From the NCBI RefSeq assembly GCF_003436275.1, contig NZ_QSOP01000011.1, forward strand, positions 1-64,000: a stretch of DNA of 64,000 nucleotides, written 5' to 3'. The notes beneath the pieces are model-generated. The model saw only the letters and a program-made list of their open reading frames with translations, ran no database searches and was not told where the DNA came from. A program made the position numbers and the translations under genes. The stretch is from Collinsella sp. TM09-10AT. GTDB lineage: Bacteria > Actinomycetota > Coriobacteriia > Coriobacteriales > Coriobacteriaceae. The stretch's first letter is position 1. Each line of letters opens with the position of its first letter. Below, piece by piece: positions 53,828-61,937 of this stretch.

Positions 53828-54862
53828 ATGTTCAATTTCGATGAGCCTCGTTACGAGAAGGTTGTGAGCGATGCCCTCGCTCTCCGTCCTCAGATTGAGG
53901 CTGCCGTGGACGAGGTCTGCGAGCAGGGTTATTCCAACATCTTCTTCATCGGCTGCGGTGGCACCTGGGCCCACACGCTCCCGATGAAGTATTGGGTCGA
54001 GACCACCACGGCCGACGTCGATGTCCACTGCGAGATCGCCGCAGAGTTCCTCGCCTGCCCGCCCAAGACCTTCAACAAGGATTCTGTCTGCGTCTTCTCC
54101 ACCCGTACCGGCACCACCCCCGAGATCATTGAGGCTGCCAAGTTCTGCCAGGAGCAGGGCGCCCGCACGCTGATGTATGTCTCCAACGACAACACCCCGG
54201 CCACCGAGTACGCCGATTACAAGTTCTTCAGCTTCGCCGAGGACGACGTTCTGTGCGAGGCCATCTACACCTACCAGATCACGCTGGTCGCCCGCTTCCT
54301 CAAGAACGCCGGCGCCTTCCCCAAGTACGACACCTTCATGGAAGAGTTCGGCAACATCGCTCCGTACCTCATCAAGGCCAAGGACGCCCAGGACGAGCGC
54401 TGCGCCGCCATGGCCGAGGACTTCAAGGACACCGATTACCACATGGTGATTGGCTCCGGCATGCTCTGGGGTGAGGCCTACGACTACGCCATGTGCATCC
54501 TCGAGGAGATGCAGTGGATCAAGACCAAGTCCATCCACGCCGCCGAGTTCTTCCACGGCACCATCGAGCTGTGCGAGGAAGGCACGAGCCTCATCATGCT
54601 CTACGGCGAGGACGACACCCGTAAGCTCATGGACCGCGTGGACAACTTCACTCACATGCTCGCCGACGAGAAGGGCGTCAACGTCCGCGTGAACAAGTTT
54701 GACACCGCCGAGGTCGAGCTGCCGTTCAGCGACCCCGAGTTCCGCAAGATCGTCTCCCCGATGGTCACCTACACCATCACCGAGCGTCTGAGCTGCCATC
54801 TCGAGCACGTCCGTAACCACCCGCTCACCACGCGTCGTTACTATCACCAGATGAACTACTAA
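53828..54862 (+). CDS. SIS-domain deglycase-like protein, FrlB/GfrF type (locus 4)
   Basis: A 344-residue double-SIS protein: FIGCGGTWAHTLPMKYW loop, FSTRTGTTPEIIEAA second loop, and EFFHGTIELCEEG, where the usual HGPxE is HGTIE. The end TTRRYYHQMNY fits the FrlB group. The Pro-to-Thr change next to the active His may alter substrate choice. It lies between EIIA/EIIB and EIIC/EIID, so its substrate is almost certainly what this PTS imports. Strong codon bias suggests high expression. Confidence 0.85.
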   Translation: MFNFDEPRYEKVVSDALALRPQIEAAVDEVCEQGYSNIFFIGCGGTWAHTLPMKYWVETTTADVDVHCEIAAEFLACPPKTFNKDSVCVFSTRTGTTPEIIEAAKFCQEQGARTLMYVSNDNTPATEYADYKFFSFAEDDVLCEAIYTYQITLVARFLKNAGAFPKYDTFMEEFGNIAPYLIKAKDAQDERCAAMAEDFKDTDYHMVIGSGMLWGEAYDYAMCILEEMQWIKTKSIHAAEFFHGTIELCEEGTSLIMLYGEDDTRKLMDRVDNFTHMLADEKGVNVRVNKFDTAEVELPFSDPEFRKIVSPMVTYTITERLSCHLEHVRNHPLTTRRYYHQMNY

Positions 54863-54883
54863 TCCTCTCAAATTGCTGCGGTT

Positions 54884-54922
54884 GTCTGCAGGCGAGCTGC
54901 GCAGAATGCCTCGCCTGCAGAC
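54884..54922 (+). terminator. Strong intra-operon hairpin between SIS and EIIC
   Basis: GTCTGCAGGCGAG (54884-54896) and CTCGCCTGCAGAC (54910-54922) form a perfect 13-bp stem, 22 bases after the SIS stop, with no T-run. It probably stabilises or processes the mRNA so that SIS is made in excess of the membrane subunits. Confidence 0.55.
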
Positions 54923-54943
54923 CTGTTTCTGGGGTTGATCGAA

Positions 54944-55717
54944 ATGGTTGTCCAGTATCTTCTAGTTGCACTGGTCGCATTTATTGCGTCCATGGACGAG
55001 CAATTATTTGGCATTACGATGCTTGGTCGTCCGCTGTTTACGAGCCTGTTTGTCGGCTTGATCCTTGGCGATGTCCAGCAGGGCGTTATCGTCGGCGCTG
55101 CTTTGGAGTCCATGTTCATGGGCGCCATCATGGTCGGCGCGGCGGTTCCTCCCGAGGTCTATGCCTCCGGCGTGCTTGGCTGCGCGTTTGCCGTCATTAC
55201 GGGTACGGGCACGGCAACTGCCGTCGCGCTCGCCCTTCCCGTCTCCGTCTTCCTTCAGGTGTGGCGCAACTTCTGCTACGCCGTTCCGGGTGCCTTTGCC
55301 TGCAAGAAGATTGAGACCGCTCTGGCAAATCGCGATCTTGCCAAGGCGAATCTGTACCATCTGACCATCGTGCCGCTGTCGATTGGCATTCCGTCTGCAC
55401 TGCTGGTGTTTGGCTCGCTGTTCTTTGGTGCCGACCTTATCAACAATGCGCTCAACGCGATTCCGCAGTTTGTGATGGACGGCCTCAACGTTGCGTCCGG
55501 CGTCATGGTCTGCATCGGCTTCGCTCTTCTTATCAGGACCATGGGCGATAACAAGCTCCTTCCCTGGCTGTTCCTGGGCTTCATTATGGTCATCTACCTC
55601 AAGATGGACGTGGTCGGCGTCGCCGCAGCTGCCATTTGCGTCGCGCTGCTCCTGGCCTTCCGCGAGGGCTCGTCCGGTCCGCAGACGGTTGCTGCAGATG
55701 AAGAGGAGGACTTCTAA
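54944..55717 (+). CDS. PTS mannose/sorbose-family EIIC (locus 4)
   Basis: A 257-residue membrane protein. LLVALVAFIASMDEQLFGI, RPLFTSLFVGLILGDVQQG and AALESMFMGAIMVGAAVPPE are EIIC signatures. An acidic tail (ADEEEDF) ends the protein. ATG 54944 is preferred to TTG 54935. Its stop overlaps the EIID start by one base (TAATG). Confidence 0.92.
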   Translation: MVVQYLLVALVAFIASMDEQLFGITMLGRPLFTSLFVGLILGDVQQGVIVGAALESMFMGAIMVGAAVPPEVYASGVLGCAFAVITGTGTATAVALALPVSVFLQVWRNFCYAVPGAFACKKIETALANRDLAKANLYHLTIVPLSIGIPSALLVFGSLFFGADLINNALNAIPQFVMDGLNVASGVMVCIGFALLIRTMGDNKLLPWLFLGFIMVIYLKMDVVGVAAAAICVALLLAFREGSSGPQTVAADEEEDF

Positions 55718-56565
55718 TGGCTATCCAGAACACCGACCTCAAAGAGGCCAAGAAGGACGCGATTATGACTCCCGATATGTATCGGAGCATGTTCCTTCGC
55801 CAGTTTACGAGCCAGTGCTCGCAGTCGTACGACAAGATGATGGCAATGGGCTTCATGTACACCATTCAGAAGCCCCTGCGAAAGATCTATCCCAACGACG
55901 ACGATTACTATGCGGCGCTCGATCGCCATACCGAGTTCTTTAACATCACGCCTCATGTGCTTCCGTTTGTAGCCGGCCTAACGGTTTCGATGGAAGAGCA
56001 GGCGGCTGCCGATAAGAACTTCGACACGTCCTCGATTAACGCCATGAAGGTCGGCCTTATGGGACCGCTTTCCGGCATCGGCGATTCGTTCTACTGGGGT
56101 ACGTTCCGCGTGGTTGCCGCCGGCATTGGTATTGGCATCGCTTCGACGGGCAACCCGCTCGGCCCCATCGTGTACGCGCTCATCTACTCCGTGATTAACT
56201 TTGCAACGCGTATCGTCGCCGCCCATCTGGGTTACGACTTGGGAACCAAGTTTTTGCAGCAGTCCGAAGAGAGCAACCTTATGTCTCGCATGACGCATGC
56301 TGCCGGTGTTCTCGGAATGACCGTTATCGGCGCCATGATTGCGGCACAGGTCTCGCTGTCCACGGCTTTGACCTTTGACGTGGGTGGTTCGGAGATTGTC
56401 CTGCAGGATCTGTTCGATTCGATCTTCCCCGGTCTGCTGCCCTTGCTGGCAACGTTCGCTTGCGTTGCCCTCTATAAAAAGGGCGTCAAGACCATTTGGA
56501 TCATCTTGGGCATCTTCGCAATCTGCATCATCGGAACGGGCTTGGGAGTGTTCGCGGCGGCGTAA
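55717..56565 (+). CDS. PTS mannose-family EIID (locus 4)
   Basis: A 282-residue EIID with FLRQFTSQCSQSYDKMMAMG, KVGLMGPLSGIGDSFYWGT and C-terminal hydrophobic segments. It overlaps EIIC by one base, so the two pore subunits are translated together. A strong terminator follows. Confidence 0.94.
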   Translation: MAIQNTDLKEAKKDAIMTPDMYRSMFLRQFTSQCSQSYDKMMAMGFMYTIQKPLRKIYPNDDDYYAALDRHTEFFNITPHVLPFVAGLTVSMEEQAAADKNFDTSSINAMKVGLMGPLSGIGDSFYWGTFRVVAAGIGIGIASTGNPLGPIVYALIYSVINFATRIVAAHLGYDLGTKFLQQSEESNLMSRMTHAAGVLGMTVIGAMIAAQVSLSTALTFDVGGSEIVLQDLFDSIFPGLLPLLATFACVALYKKGVKTIWIILGIFAICIIGTGLGVFAAA

Positions 56566-56610
56566 TGTTGACTGCTATGCTCGCGCGTTGGATAACTAAC
56601 TGACCGTTTG

Positions 56611-56646
56611 AAAACGGGGCTCGGCGTAAGGCCGACCCCGTTTTTT
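56611..56646 (+). terminator. Intrinsic terminator after EIID (locus 4)
   Basis: AAAACGGGGCTCGGC (56611-56625), loop GTAAG, GCCGACCCCG (56631-56640), six T residues. Confidence 0.92.
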
Positions 56647-56653
56647 GTTTGAG

Positions 56654-56685
56654 GGATTTTCCGACCGTCCAATAATCCACGCTCA
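56654..56685 (-). repeat. GAGCGTGG repeat, copy D (reverse, partial)
   Basis: The reverse strand reads TGAGCGTGGATTATTGGACG. It abuts the TCTC/GAGA block that also follows copy C at 51553, so C and D are diverged copies of one composite element. Confidence 0.7.
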
Positions 56686-56699
56686 TGCATCACTCACAC

Positions 56700-56931
56700 A
56701 TCTCTCGTCTCTCATTCGTCACTAACACGAGAGATAGATTAAAGACGAGAGATAATTACGAGAGATAGCTCAGCAGCAAAGAGACAAGCAACCATGGTAT
56801 TGTCTCAATATCGATTGTTCCACCAGCAAAAACATGATTTAATGAAGCAGGTAGAGATATCTTATCTCTCATCTTTCACTCATATCTAATACGAGAGATA
56901 ACAGAAAGACGAGAGATAATTACGAGAGATA
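56700..56931. repeat. Duplicated 68-bp block with ACGAGAGATA iterons
   Basis: ACGAGAGATA occurs at 56727, 56745 and 56758 and again at 56891, 56909 and 56922. Both sets have spacings 18 and 13, and both are preceded at the same distance by an opposing TCTCTC(G/A)TC block (from 56700 and 56864). The two 68-bp blocks are 164 bases apart. Between them is AT-rich DNA. All lie just upstream of the AlbA_2-type gene. Confidence 0.88.
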
Positions 56932-56994
56932 ACTGAGAGACGAGGGAAATCCGTCTGCGGCATTCTCCGCAGGACCGAGCGAAGGGACGTGCAG

Positions 56995-58461
56995 ATGAAC
57001 GAAAACGAGCTGGCCGGTTTGCTCGAGTCTTTAAAGCGCATGGGTTCGGATGACCTTAGCGTCGAAGTAAAAGAGAGCGCCATGACGCTTTCCCGCGACG
57101 TATGGGAAACAGTCAGCGCTTTCGCAAACACCGCCGGCGGCATCATCGTACTCGGAGTGAGCGAGCGCGCGGGTTTTGTCCCAGTTGCAAACTTTGAGAC
57201 CGAGAAGGTACTCAACCAATTCGTGGCGGGCATGGGCGATGCTGGCGGTCGCGGAAAGCTGGCCAATCCGCCCAAATACACCATTGAGCGCGTGGGGCTT
57301 CGGGGTACCGTTGTTCTCGTTATCACGATTGAGGAGCTCGACCCGTCGAGCAAGCCTTGCTATGTAATAGAGCGGGGCGCCCAGGGCGGCAGCTACAAGC
57401 GCGTCGATGACAAAGACGTGCCCCTTTCGTCGACCGAGGTTTTGGCGCTGTCGTCATACGAACGGACGAGTCCTAGCGATCGCGATGCGGTGCCCGGCAC
57501 GAGTGCGGGCGATCTCGACGAGTCGCTGGTCGACCGCACGATAGAACGCGCCTATTCGTTGACGCCTCGAGCGATGCGTGGTGCGACGGACAAGAAGACA
57601 AAGATGGAACGCCTGAATCTCCTCGACTTCCAGGGCAATGTTACCAAGGCCGGCCTCCTTGCCGCGGGCGTTTACCCTCAGCAGTTCTATCCCAAGCTCT
57701 TCATTGATGTGGCTGTCCATGCGGGAACACAAAAGGGCGCTGCGGGACCGCTAAGATTTATGGACCGCACAGTCTGCGAGGGCACCCTGGGCGAGATGAT
57801 TTCGGATACTGTCGCGGCTGTCGCCAAAAACCTGCGCCGCACCTCGACCGTCCAAGGCATCTCGCGTATCGACTCGCTGGAGATTCCCGAGGAGGTCCTG
57901 CGCGAGGCAGTCGCCAACGCGGTTATCCACAGGGAATACGGGGATCGGTTCTGTGGGCAATCGATCGCCGTCGACGTTTTTGACGACCGTATCGAGGTGA
58001 CGAATCCCGGCGGCCTTTATGGAGGGAAGACTCGCGAGAACTTGTTTGACGGCAGCTCCCGATGCCGTAACGCGACGCTCGTGAAACTCATGTCGATTGT
58101 CCCGCTGCCGGATGGCGCAGGTTCGCCGGCTGAGGGCAATGGCTCGGGCATCCCGATGATGATCGATGCCATGCGCGCGCATGGTCTGGCCGAGCCCCTG
58201 TTCTGCCCGGGGTTCGATCGGTTCAAGGTCGTACTTTACCGTTCAAAGATCGGGCCGGTCGATCATGGCGGAGGCTTAATTGTGACGGCACTCAAACACT
58301 ACGGCGAGCTGGGGACGCGTGAGCTGGCAAAACGCACGGGGCTTACAATTTCCCAGGTTAGGTCGCGCGTCAACGCGCTCATTGCTCAAGGCGAGCTTGA
58401 GCCCACGGCGCCGTCGACAAGCCGCAACCGCAAATATCGACTGTCAGAGCGCGTGGAATAA
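56995..58461 (+). CDS. AlbA_2 (Schlafen-type)/HATPase/winged-helix protein
   Basis: A 488-residue protein in three parts. The N-terminal AlbA_2 domain has VEVKESAMTLSRDVWETVSA and FANTAGGIIVLGVSE. A GHKL-type ATP-binding domain includes LREAVANAVIHREYG, VDVFDDRIEVTNPGGLYGG and GNGSGIPMMIDAM. A C-terminal winged helix follows: GELGTRELAKRTGLTISQVR. Such proteins are annotated as ATP-binding transcriptional regulators and are often found near mobile or defence genes; function is mostly unknown. GAAGGGA fits ATG 56995 better than GTG 56989. The iteron blocks just upstream may be its binding sites. Confidence 0.82.
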   Translation: MNENELAGLLESLKRMGSDDLSVEVKESAMTLSRDVWETVSAFANTAGGIIVLGVSERAGFVPVANFETEKVLNQFVAGMGDAGGRGKLANPPKYTIERVGLRGTVVLVITIEELDPSSKPCYVIERGAQGGSYKRVDDKDVPLSSTEVLALSSYERTSPSDRDAVPGTSAGDLDESLVDRTIERAYSLTPRAMRGATDKKTKMERLNLLDFQGNVTKAGLLAAGVYPQQFYPKLFIDVAVHAGTQKGAAGPLRFMDRTVCEGTLGEMISDTVAAVAKNLRRTSTVQGISRIDSLEIPEEVLREAVANAVIHREYGDRFCGQSIAVDVFDDRIEVTNPGGLYGGKTRENLFDGSSRCRNATLVKLMSIVPLPDGAGSPAEGNGSGIPMMIDAMRAHGLAEPLFCPGFDRFKVVLYRSKIGPVDHGGGLIVTALKHYGELGTRELAKRTGLTISQVRSRVNALIAQGELEPTAPSTSRNRKYRLSERVE

Positions 58462-58561
58462 ATGCGTTAGTGGACGAGGCGACCCAATAATCGACCCTCG
58501 ATTGGCGCCCACTAAGGTAAAGCGGTTGTTGCCCAGTCGACGGTGATGCTAAAGACTCGGC

Positions 58562-59053
58562 TTACGCCGGCATGGCCCCGAACCCGTCCATCAAGAACAG
58601 CCTAAGAACCAGCTTGATGACATATCCCGGTTTGATTTCTGCCGTGCCAAAGACGCTGCGCTCGGCGAGCTCGCTGCAGTATGCGTAGATGTCGCGGATA
58701 AGGTCCGCGCCCGAAAGCGTAAACATGTAGCCTGCGTCCGAAAGCGCATTGGGCGCGGCGGGCAACTTGGCCATGTGGCAGAACGTTTGCAGGTCGGGCG
58801 CCATGGCGTTCTGGTAGTCAAGGTGGCTGCCGTCTTCTTGCGCGGCGAATTCCAGCTGGCGTACTCGATCAAGCGCCGCTGCCAGCACAAAGCTCGGTGT
58901 GGGAGCATTGACGTCCTCCGTGCTCGCCACAAGCCTGCCCGCCGCCTGCGTGACAAGCCAAGCGACCTCGCGCTGGCAACGCACGGCCTTGCGCGTAACC
59001 GGCTTGATGGACGAAGAAGAAACGCTCCCCTTAGGCGGATTCGAAGCAGCCAT
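58562..59053 (-). CDS. Hypothetical protein
   Basis: A 163-residue protein I do not recognise. It starts with a Ser/Lys-rich tail (PPKGSVSSSSIKPVTRKAVR), then a mostly helical body: EVAWLVTQAAGRLVASTEDV, PSFVLAAALDRVRQLEFAAQ, LIRDIYAYCSELAERSVFGT and a hydrophobic end. No membrane helix or known catalytic motif is clear. GGGAGGG lies just before the ATG. It is convergent with the AlbA_2-type gene; 100 bases separate them. Confidence 0.55.
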   Translation of the reverse strand: MAASNPPKGSVSSSSIKPVTRKAVRCQREVAWLVTQAAGRLVASTEDVNAPTPSFVLAAALDRVRQLEFAAQEDGSHLDYQNAMAPDLQTFCHMAKLPAAPNALSDAGYMFTLSGADLIRDIYAYCSELAERSVFGTAEIKPGYVIKLVLRLFLMDGFGAMPA

Positions 59054-59128
59054 AAGACCCTCCCATGAACGACCCGGTCCAACAAGCCCGGATGAAACAC
59101 GTGCTACATCAGTATACAGGGGAGTGGG

Positions 59129-59323
59129 ATGGAAAAAACGGAGTCGACAGCGTGAACTGCCGGCTCCGGATTGCTTGCCTTAGAGGCCGTACACTTCGAC
59201 CATGGCTTCGCCAATGCGATGGGGCACGCCGGTGACGCTTGCGAACTGCCCGACGGGCGCTGGATGACGAAGCAATCGTTCTGGTTCAACAAGGGCTATC
59301 TGGAGCACATCCTGGGGCTGTAG
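59129..59323 (+). pseudogene. Possible small-gene remnant with early in-frame TGA
   Basis: ATG 59129, preceded by GGGGAGTGGG, opens a frame of eight codons, then TGA (59153-59155). The same frame stays open to TAG 59321. The last 45 residues look protein-like: VHFDHGFANAMGHAGDACE, LPDGRWMTKQSFWFNKGYLE, HILGL. This could be a decayed gene or a 3' fragment; I do not recognise the family. The opposite strand is open too but has an unconvincing composition. Confidence 0.35.
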
Positions 59324-59379
59324 CGTTTTGGGATTGTTTAACGATCGAGCTCCTGCTCCTCAATGCCTCGATGTCATCT

Positions 59380-60066
59380 CTATAAATAAACCCCCTCACC
59401 GAGTTGCCTGTGAAACTCGGCGTGATGGTCGCGTGCCCAGGTAAAGAGCGCCTGGTCAAAGTCGGTGCGCGTGGCCGGGACGCCAAAGACGCCGGCAACT
59501 TCGACGCGTACAAACTCCAGTGCCGGCAGCTTGTTGATGGCAGTGAGGGCAAACGGGGACGAGGGCTCCTCGAACAGATAGCGGCTGCCTTGCAGCGCGT
59601 CGCAAATGGTGCACGTGTTGCCGAGCGACGGGGCTTTGGAGGCTCGCGCGCCTACGGGCTTGTAGCCGCAGCGCTTATGAAGGTAGTCGCGGATCTCGCC
59701 CGGCACGCAGCCAAGAGCGGGCACGATGGCGAGTGCGTTGGCGTTGGCCGTGTCGATGGCAATGTGCCCGGCTTCGTTGGGCGCGTGCGCGATGGCGATG
59801 CTCTCGTCGTTATCGGTTCGATAGGGAATGCCGAAGGCCGCGACCGAGGTCTCTTTGTGACACTTCCAGCACTCGCGCTTGCCCAGTACTAGATATATAT
59901 ACGGCGCTGAGGGGTCGGATCGGTCAACACCGGGCAGCCACTCGGCAAAGGGCTCGGGGTTGACGCCGCTGGGTACATACCAGATCTTCTTGGTCCGGTC
60001 CCATTTGGCGCCCAGCGCTTTGGCTTCTTCTTTGTGCGAAAAGGGGACATCGAGCTCGGTGCGCAT
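59380..60066 (-). CDS. DUF5710-containing protein
   Basis: A 228-residue protein. The N-terminal 45 residues (LDVPFSHKEEAKALGAKWDR, KKIWYVPSG) match DUF5710, a small domain found in topoisomerase/primase-like and plasmid proteins. The rest has two CxxC pairs (CWKCHKE and CTICDA) that may bind zinc, and a helical end. Function is unknown; nucleic-acid contact is a reasonable guess. AAGGAG precedes the ATG at 60066. Confidence 0.7.
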   Translation of the reverse strand: MRTELDVPFSHKEEAKALGAKWDRTKKIWYVPSGVNPEPFAEWLPGVDRSDPSAPYIYLVLGKRECWKCHKETSVAAFGIPYRTDNDESIAIAHAPNEAGHIAIDTANANALAIVPALGCVPGEIRDYLHKRCGYKPVGARASKAPSLGNTCTICDALQGSRYLFEEPSSPFALTAINKLPALEFVRVEVAGVFGVPATRTDFDQALFTWARDHHAEFHRQLGEGVYL

Positions 60067-60354
60067 GGCGGCTCCTTGGTGCTGCAGGTGCGAGTGGCTC
60101 AAGGATACCGCAGGGCGCAGACATCGCGGCGTTTTGTTGAGAAGTTGCGGCGCGGACTGCTTGGTTACGCCGTTAGATAAATTGGCAAGTAGATGGTCGG
60201 CTTTTGACCAGTTGGGCGGTTGGAGCAGCTTGCGGCGCAGTTTTGTGCCTGGCTATTGTTGATGTTGGGGTATTGAATATATTTGGCTGCCATTCGTCAG
60301 GTGAATTGTTGTTACGTTGCGATGACGGTTGGAACTGCCAGCGGATTTAGCGAC
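60067..60354. other. Intergenic region without recognisable genes
   Basis: About 290 bases between the DUF5710 start and the tRNA-Val terminator. It must hold the DUF5710 promoter (reverse strand). I see no repeat family member or coding frame. Confidence 0.4.
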
Positions 60355-60394
60355 AAAAAACAAAACAGCCCAGAGGACATAGCCTCTGAGCTGC
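60355..60394 (-). terminator. Intrinsic terminator after tRNA-Val
   Basis: On the reverse strand CAGCTCAGAGG pairs with CCTCTGGGCTG, followed by TTTTGTTTTTT. Confidence 0.8.
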
Positions 60395-60401
60395 GAACAT
60401 T

Positions 60402-60476
60402 TGGTGGGCGTTAGAAGATTTGAACTTCTGACCTCTTCCGTGTCAGGGAAGCGCTCTCCCCCTGAGCTAAACGCCC
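60402..60476 (-). tRNA. tRNA-Val (GAC)
   Basis: On the reverse strand the acceptor GGGCGTT pairs with AACGCCC. The anticodon loop CTGACAC gives anticodon GAC. The T arm is AGAAGTTCAAATCTTCT, and CCA is encoded. The D loop is short (7), making 75 bases with CCA. Confidence 0.93.
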
Positions 60477-60505
60477 GATCAAGGGTGCGCAAGCGCGCAA
60501 GGGAT

Positions 60506-60534
60506 AATATAACGGAGCCTGAACTCGGTGGCAA
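60506..60534 (-). promoter_or_regulatory. Promoter of tRNA-Val
   Basis: Reverse strand TTGCCA and TATATT are exactly 17 bases apart, about 30 bases from the tRNA. Confidence 0.7.
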
Positions 60535-60765
60535 GAACATTTTTAAAAATCGCTTACATTGTGGAATTCGGGGGCTTTGTCATATCCATTTCAAAAGAGC
60601 CTGCTGCCGCGATTTGACTGTCGCATAATGCAAGGCCATTGCGGTATCGAGCTATGGAAAGACGCCTGCGGAATTGTCCTACCGATAAGCGGACAAGCCT
60701 TCGGCTGGTGCCTTCGCCGTGGTAAGGTAAGCCGAATTGCTTCCAGACTGTTTCGGGGGAGTGGA

Positions 60766-61788
60766 ATGAGCAAAGAGTGTGTCGAGCAGGTCGAAGGCGC
60801 AGGGGCTTCGGTGCCGATGACCGATATATCGAACATTGATGTGCCCGAGGGCACCGACGAGCTCAGCCGCAACACCCGTCGCGCATGGCGCGAGCGCCTG
60901 AACAGCGCTTCGACGCGCAAGATGATCACGGGCGTCTTGGCTACGCTGGTGGGCGGTTCGTTTTGGGGCTTCTCGGGCACCAGCGCGAGCTTTCTGTTCG
61001 ATACCTACCACGTCGACACCTTGTGGCTTATGAGCGTGCGTCAGATTCTCGCCGGTCTACTCTTTATGGCCGTGGTCGTTACGCGCGACCGCGAGCGCCT
61101 GATTAAGCTCTGGGCCACGCCCGCCGATCGCAAGCAGCTGCTGCTCTTTACCGCCTTTGGCCTGCTGTTCAATCAGTTTTGCTATCTTTCGGCCGTGCGC
61201 CTGACGAACGCCGGAACCGCGACGGTGCTCCAGTGCCTGCAGCTCGTTATCATCATGGGCTACACCTGCGTGACCGATCGCCGCAGGCCGCGTACTCGCG
61301 AAGTCATCGGCATTGGCCTGGCTCTGGGTGGAACCTTTTTAATCGCCACCGGCGGCGACCCCACCAGCCTGAATATCTCGCCGCTTGGCCTGGCAGCAGG
61401 TCTTATGTGTGCGGTCAGCGCCACGTGTATGGCGGTGATTCCCGCCAAGATCCTGCCCGAATACGGCAGCCCCATCGTCACGGGCTCGGCAATGCTCACG
61501 GCGGGCGTGGTCTCGTGCGTCTTCGTGCAGCCTTGGGCGCATATGCCGGCACTCGACGCTGCCGGCGTCGAGGCGCTCGCGGTATTCGTGGTTATCGGCT
61601 CGTTTTTTGCTTACATGCTCTATATGCAGGGCGTTAAGGACATCGGCTCGGTGCGTGCGAGCCTCATCGGAACTGTGGAGCCGGTTTCGGCGACCATCAC
61701 CAGCGCCGTTATGCTGGGCACGGTGTTTTTGCCGACCGACCTTATCGGCTTTGCCATGATCATCGTGATGATGTTCCTCACGGTGTAG
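60766..61788 (+). CDS. EamA/DMT-family transporter
   Basis: A 340-residue protein. A hydrophilic N-terminus of about 45 residues is followed by ten helices in two EamA repeats (GVLATLVGGSFWGFSGTSAS opening the first; ISPLGLAAGLMCAVSATCMA the second) and the end GSVRASLIGTVEPVSATITS. A second DMT transporter in the window besides 30567. GGGGGAGTGGA precedes ATG 60766. Substrate unknown; 280 bases upstream carry only the tRNA promoter on the other strand. Confidence 0.87.
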   Translation: MSKECVEQVEGAGASVPMTDISNIDVPEGTDELSRNTRRAWRERLNSASTRKMITGVLATLVGGSFWGFSGTSASFLFDTYHVDTLWLMSVRQILAGLLFMAVVVTRDRERLIKLWATPADRKQLLLFTAFGLLFNQFCYLSAVRLTNAGTATVLQCLQLVIIMGYTCVTDRRRPRTREVIGIGLALGGTFLIATGGDPTSLNISPLGLAAGLMCAVSATCMAVIPAKILPEYGSPIVTGSAMLTAGVVSCVFVQPWAHMPALDAAGVEALAVFVVIGSFFAYMLYMQGVKDIGSVRASLIGTVEPVSATITSAVMLGTVFLPTDLIGFAMIIVMMFLTV

Positions 61789-61937
61789 CTGGCGCCGCCG
61801 CCAAGACAGAAAAGGTGTTGTGCCGCATTTTCGCCAATTGACGTCCGTGTCTGGAGTTTAGCTGTCGATGCTCAAAATGCCATAAACTAGTAACGTTATG
61901 GATTTTTTCATTGCGACTCAATTGCGAGGATTTCTTT

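Noticed and set aside
56700..56931. CRISPR array or plasmid origin
   Set aside because: Only ten-base units with 18/13 spacing and no cas or Rep gene. Origin-type iterons cannot be excluded, but a regulatory site for the adjoining gene is simpler.
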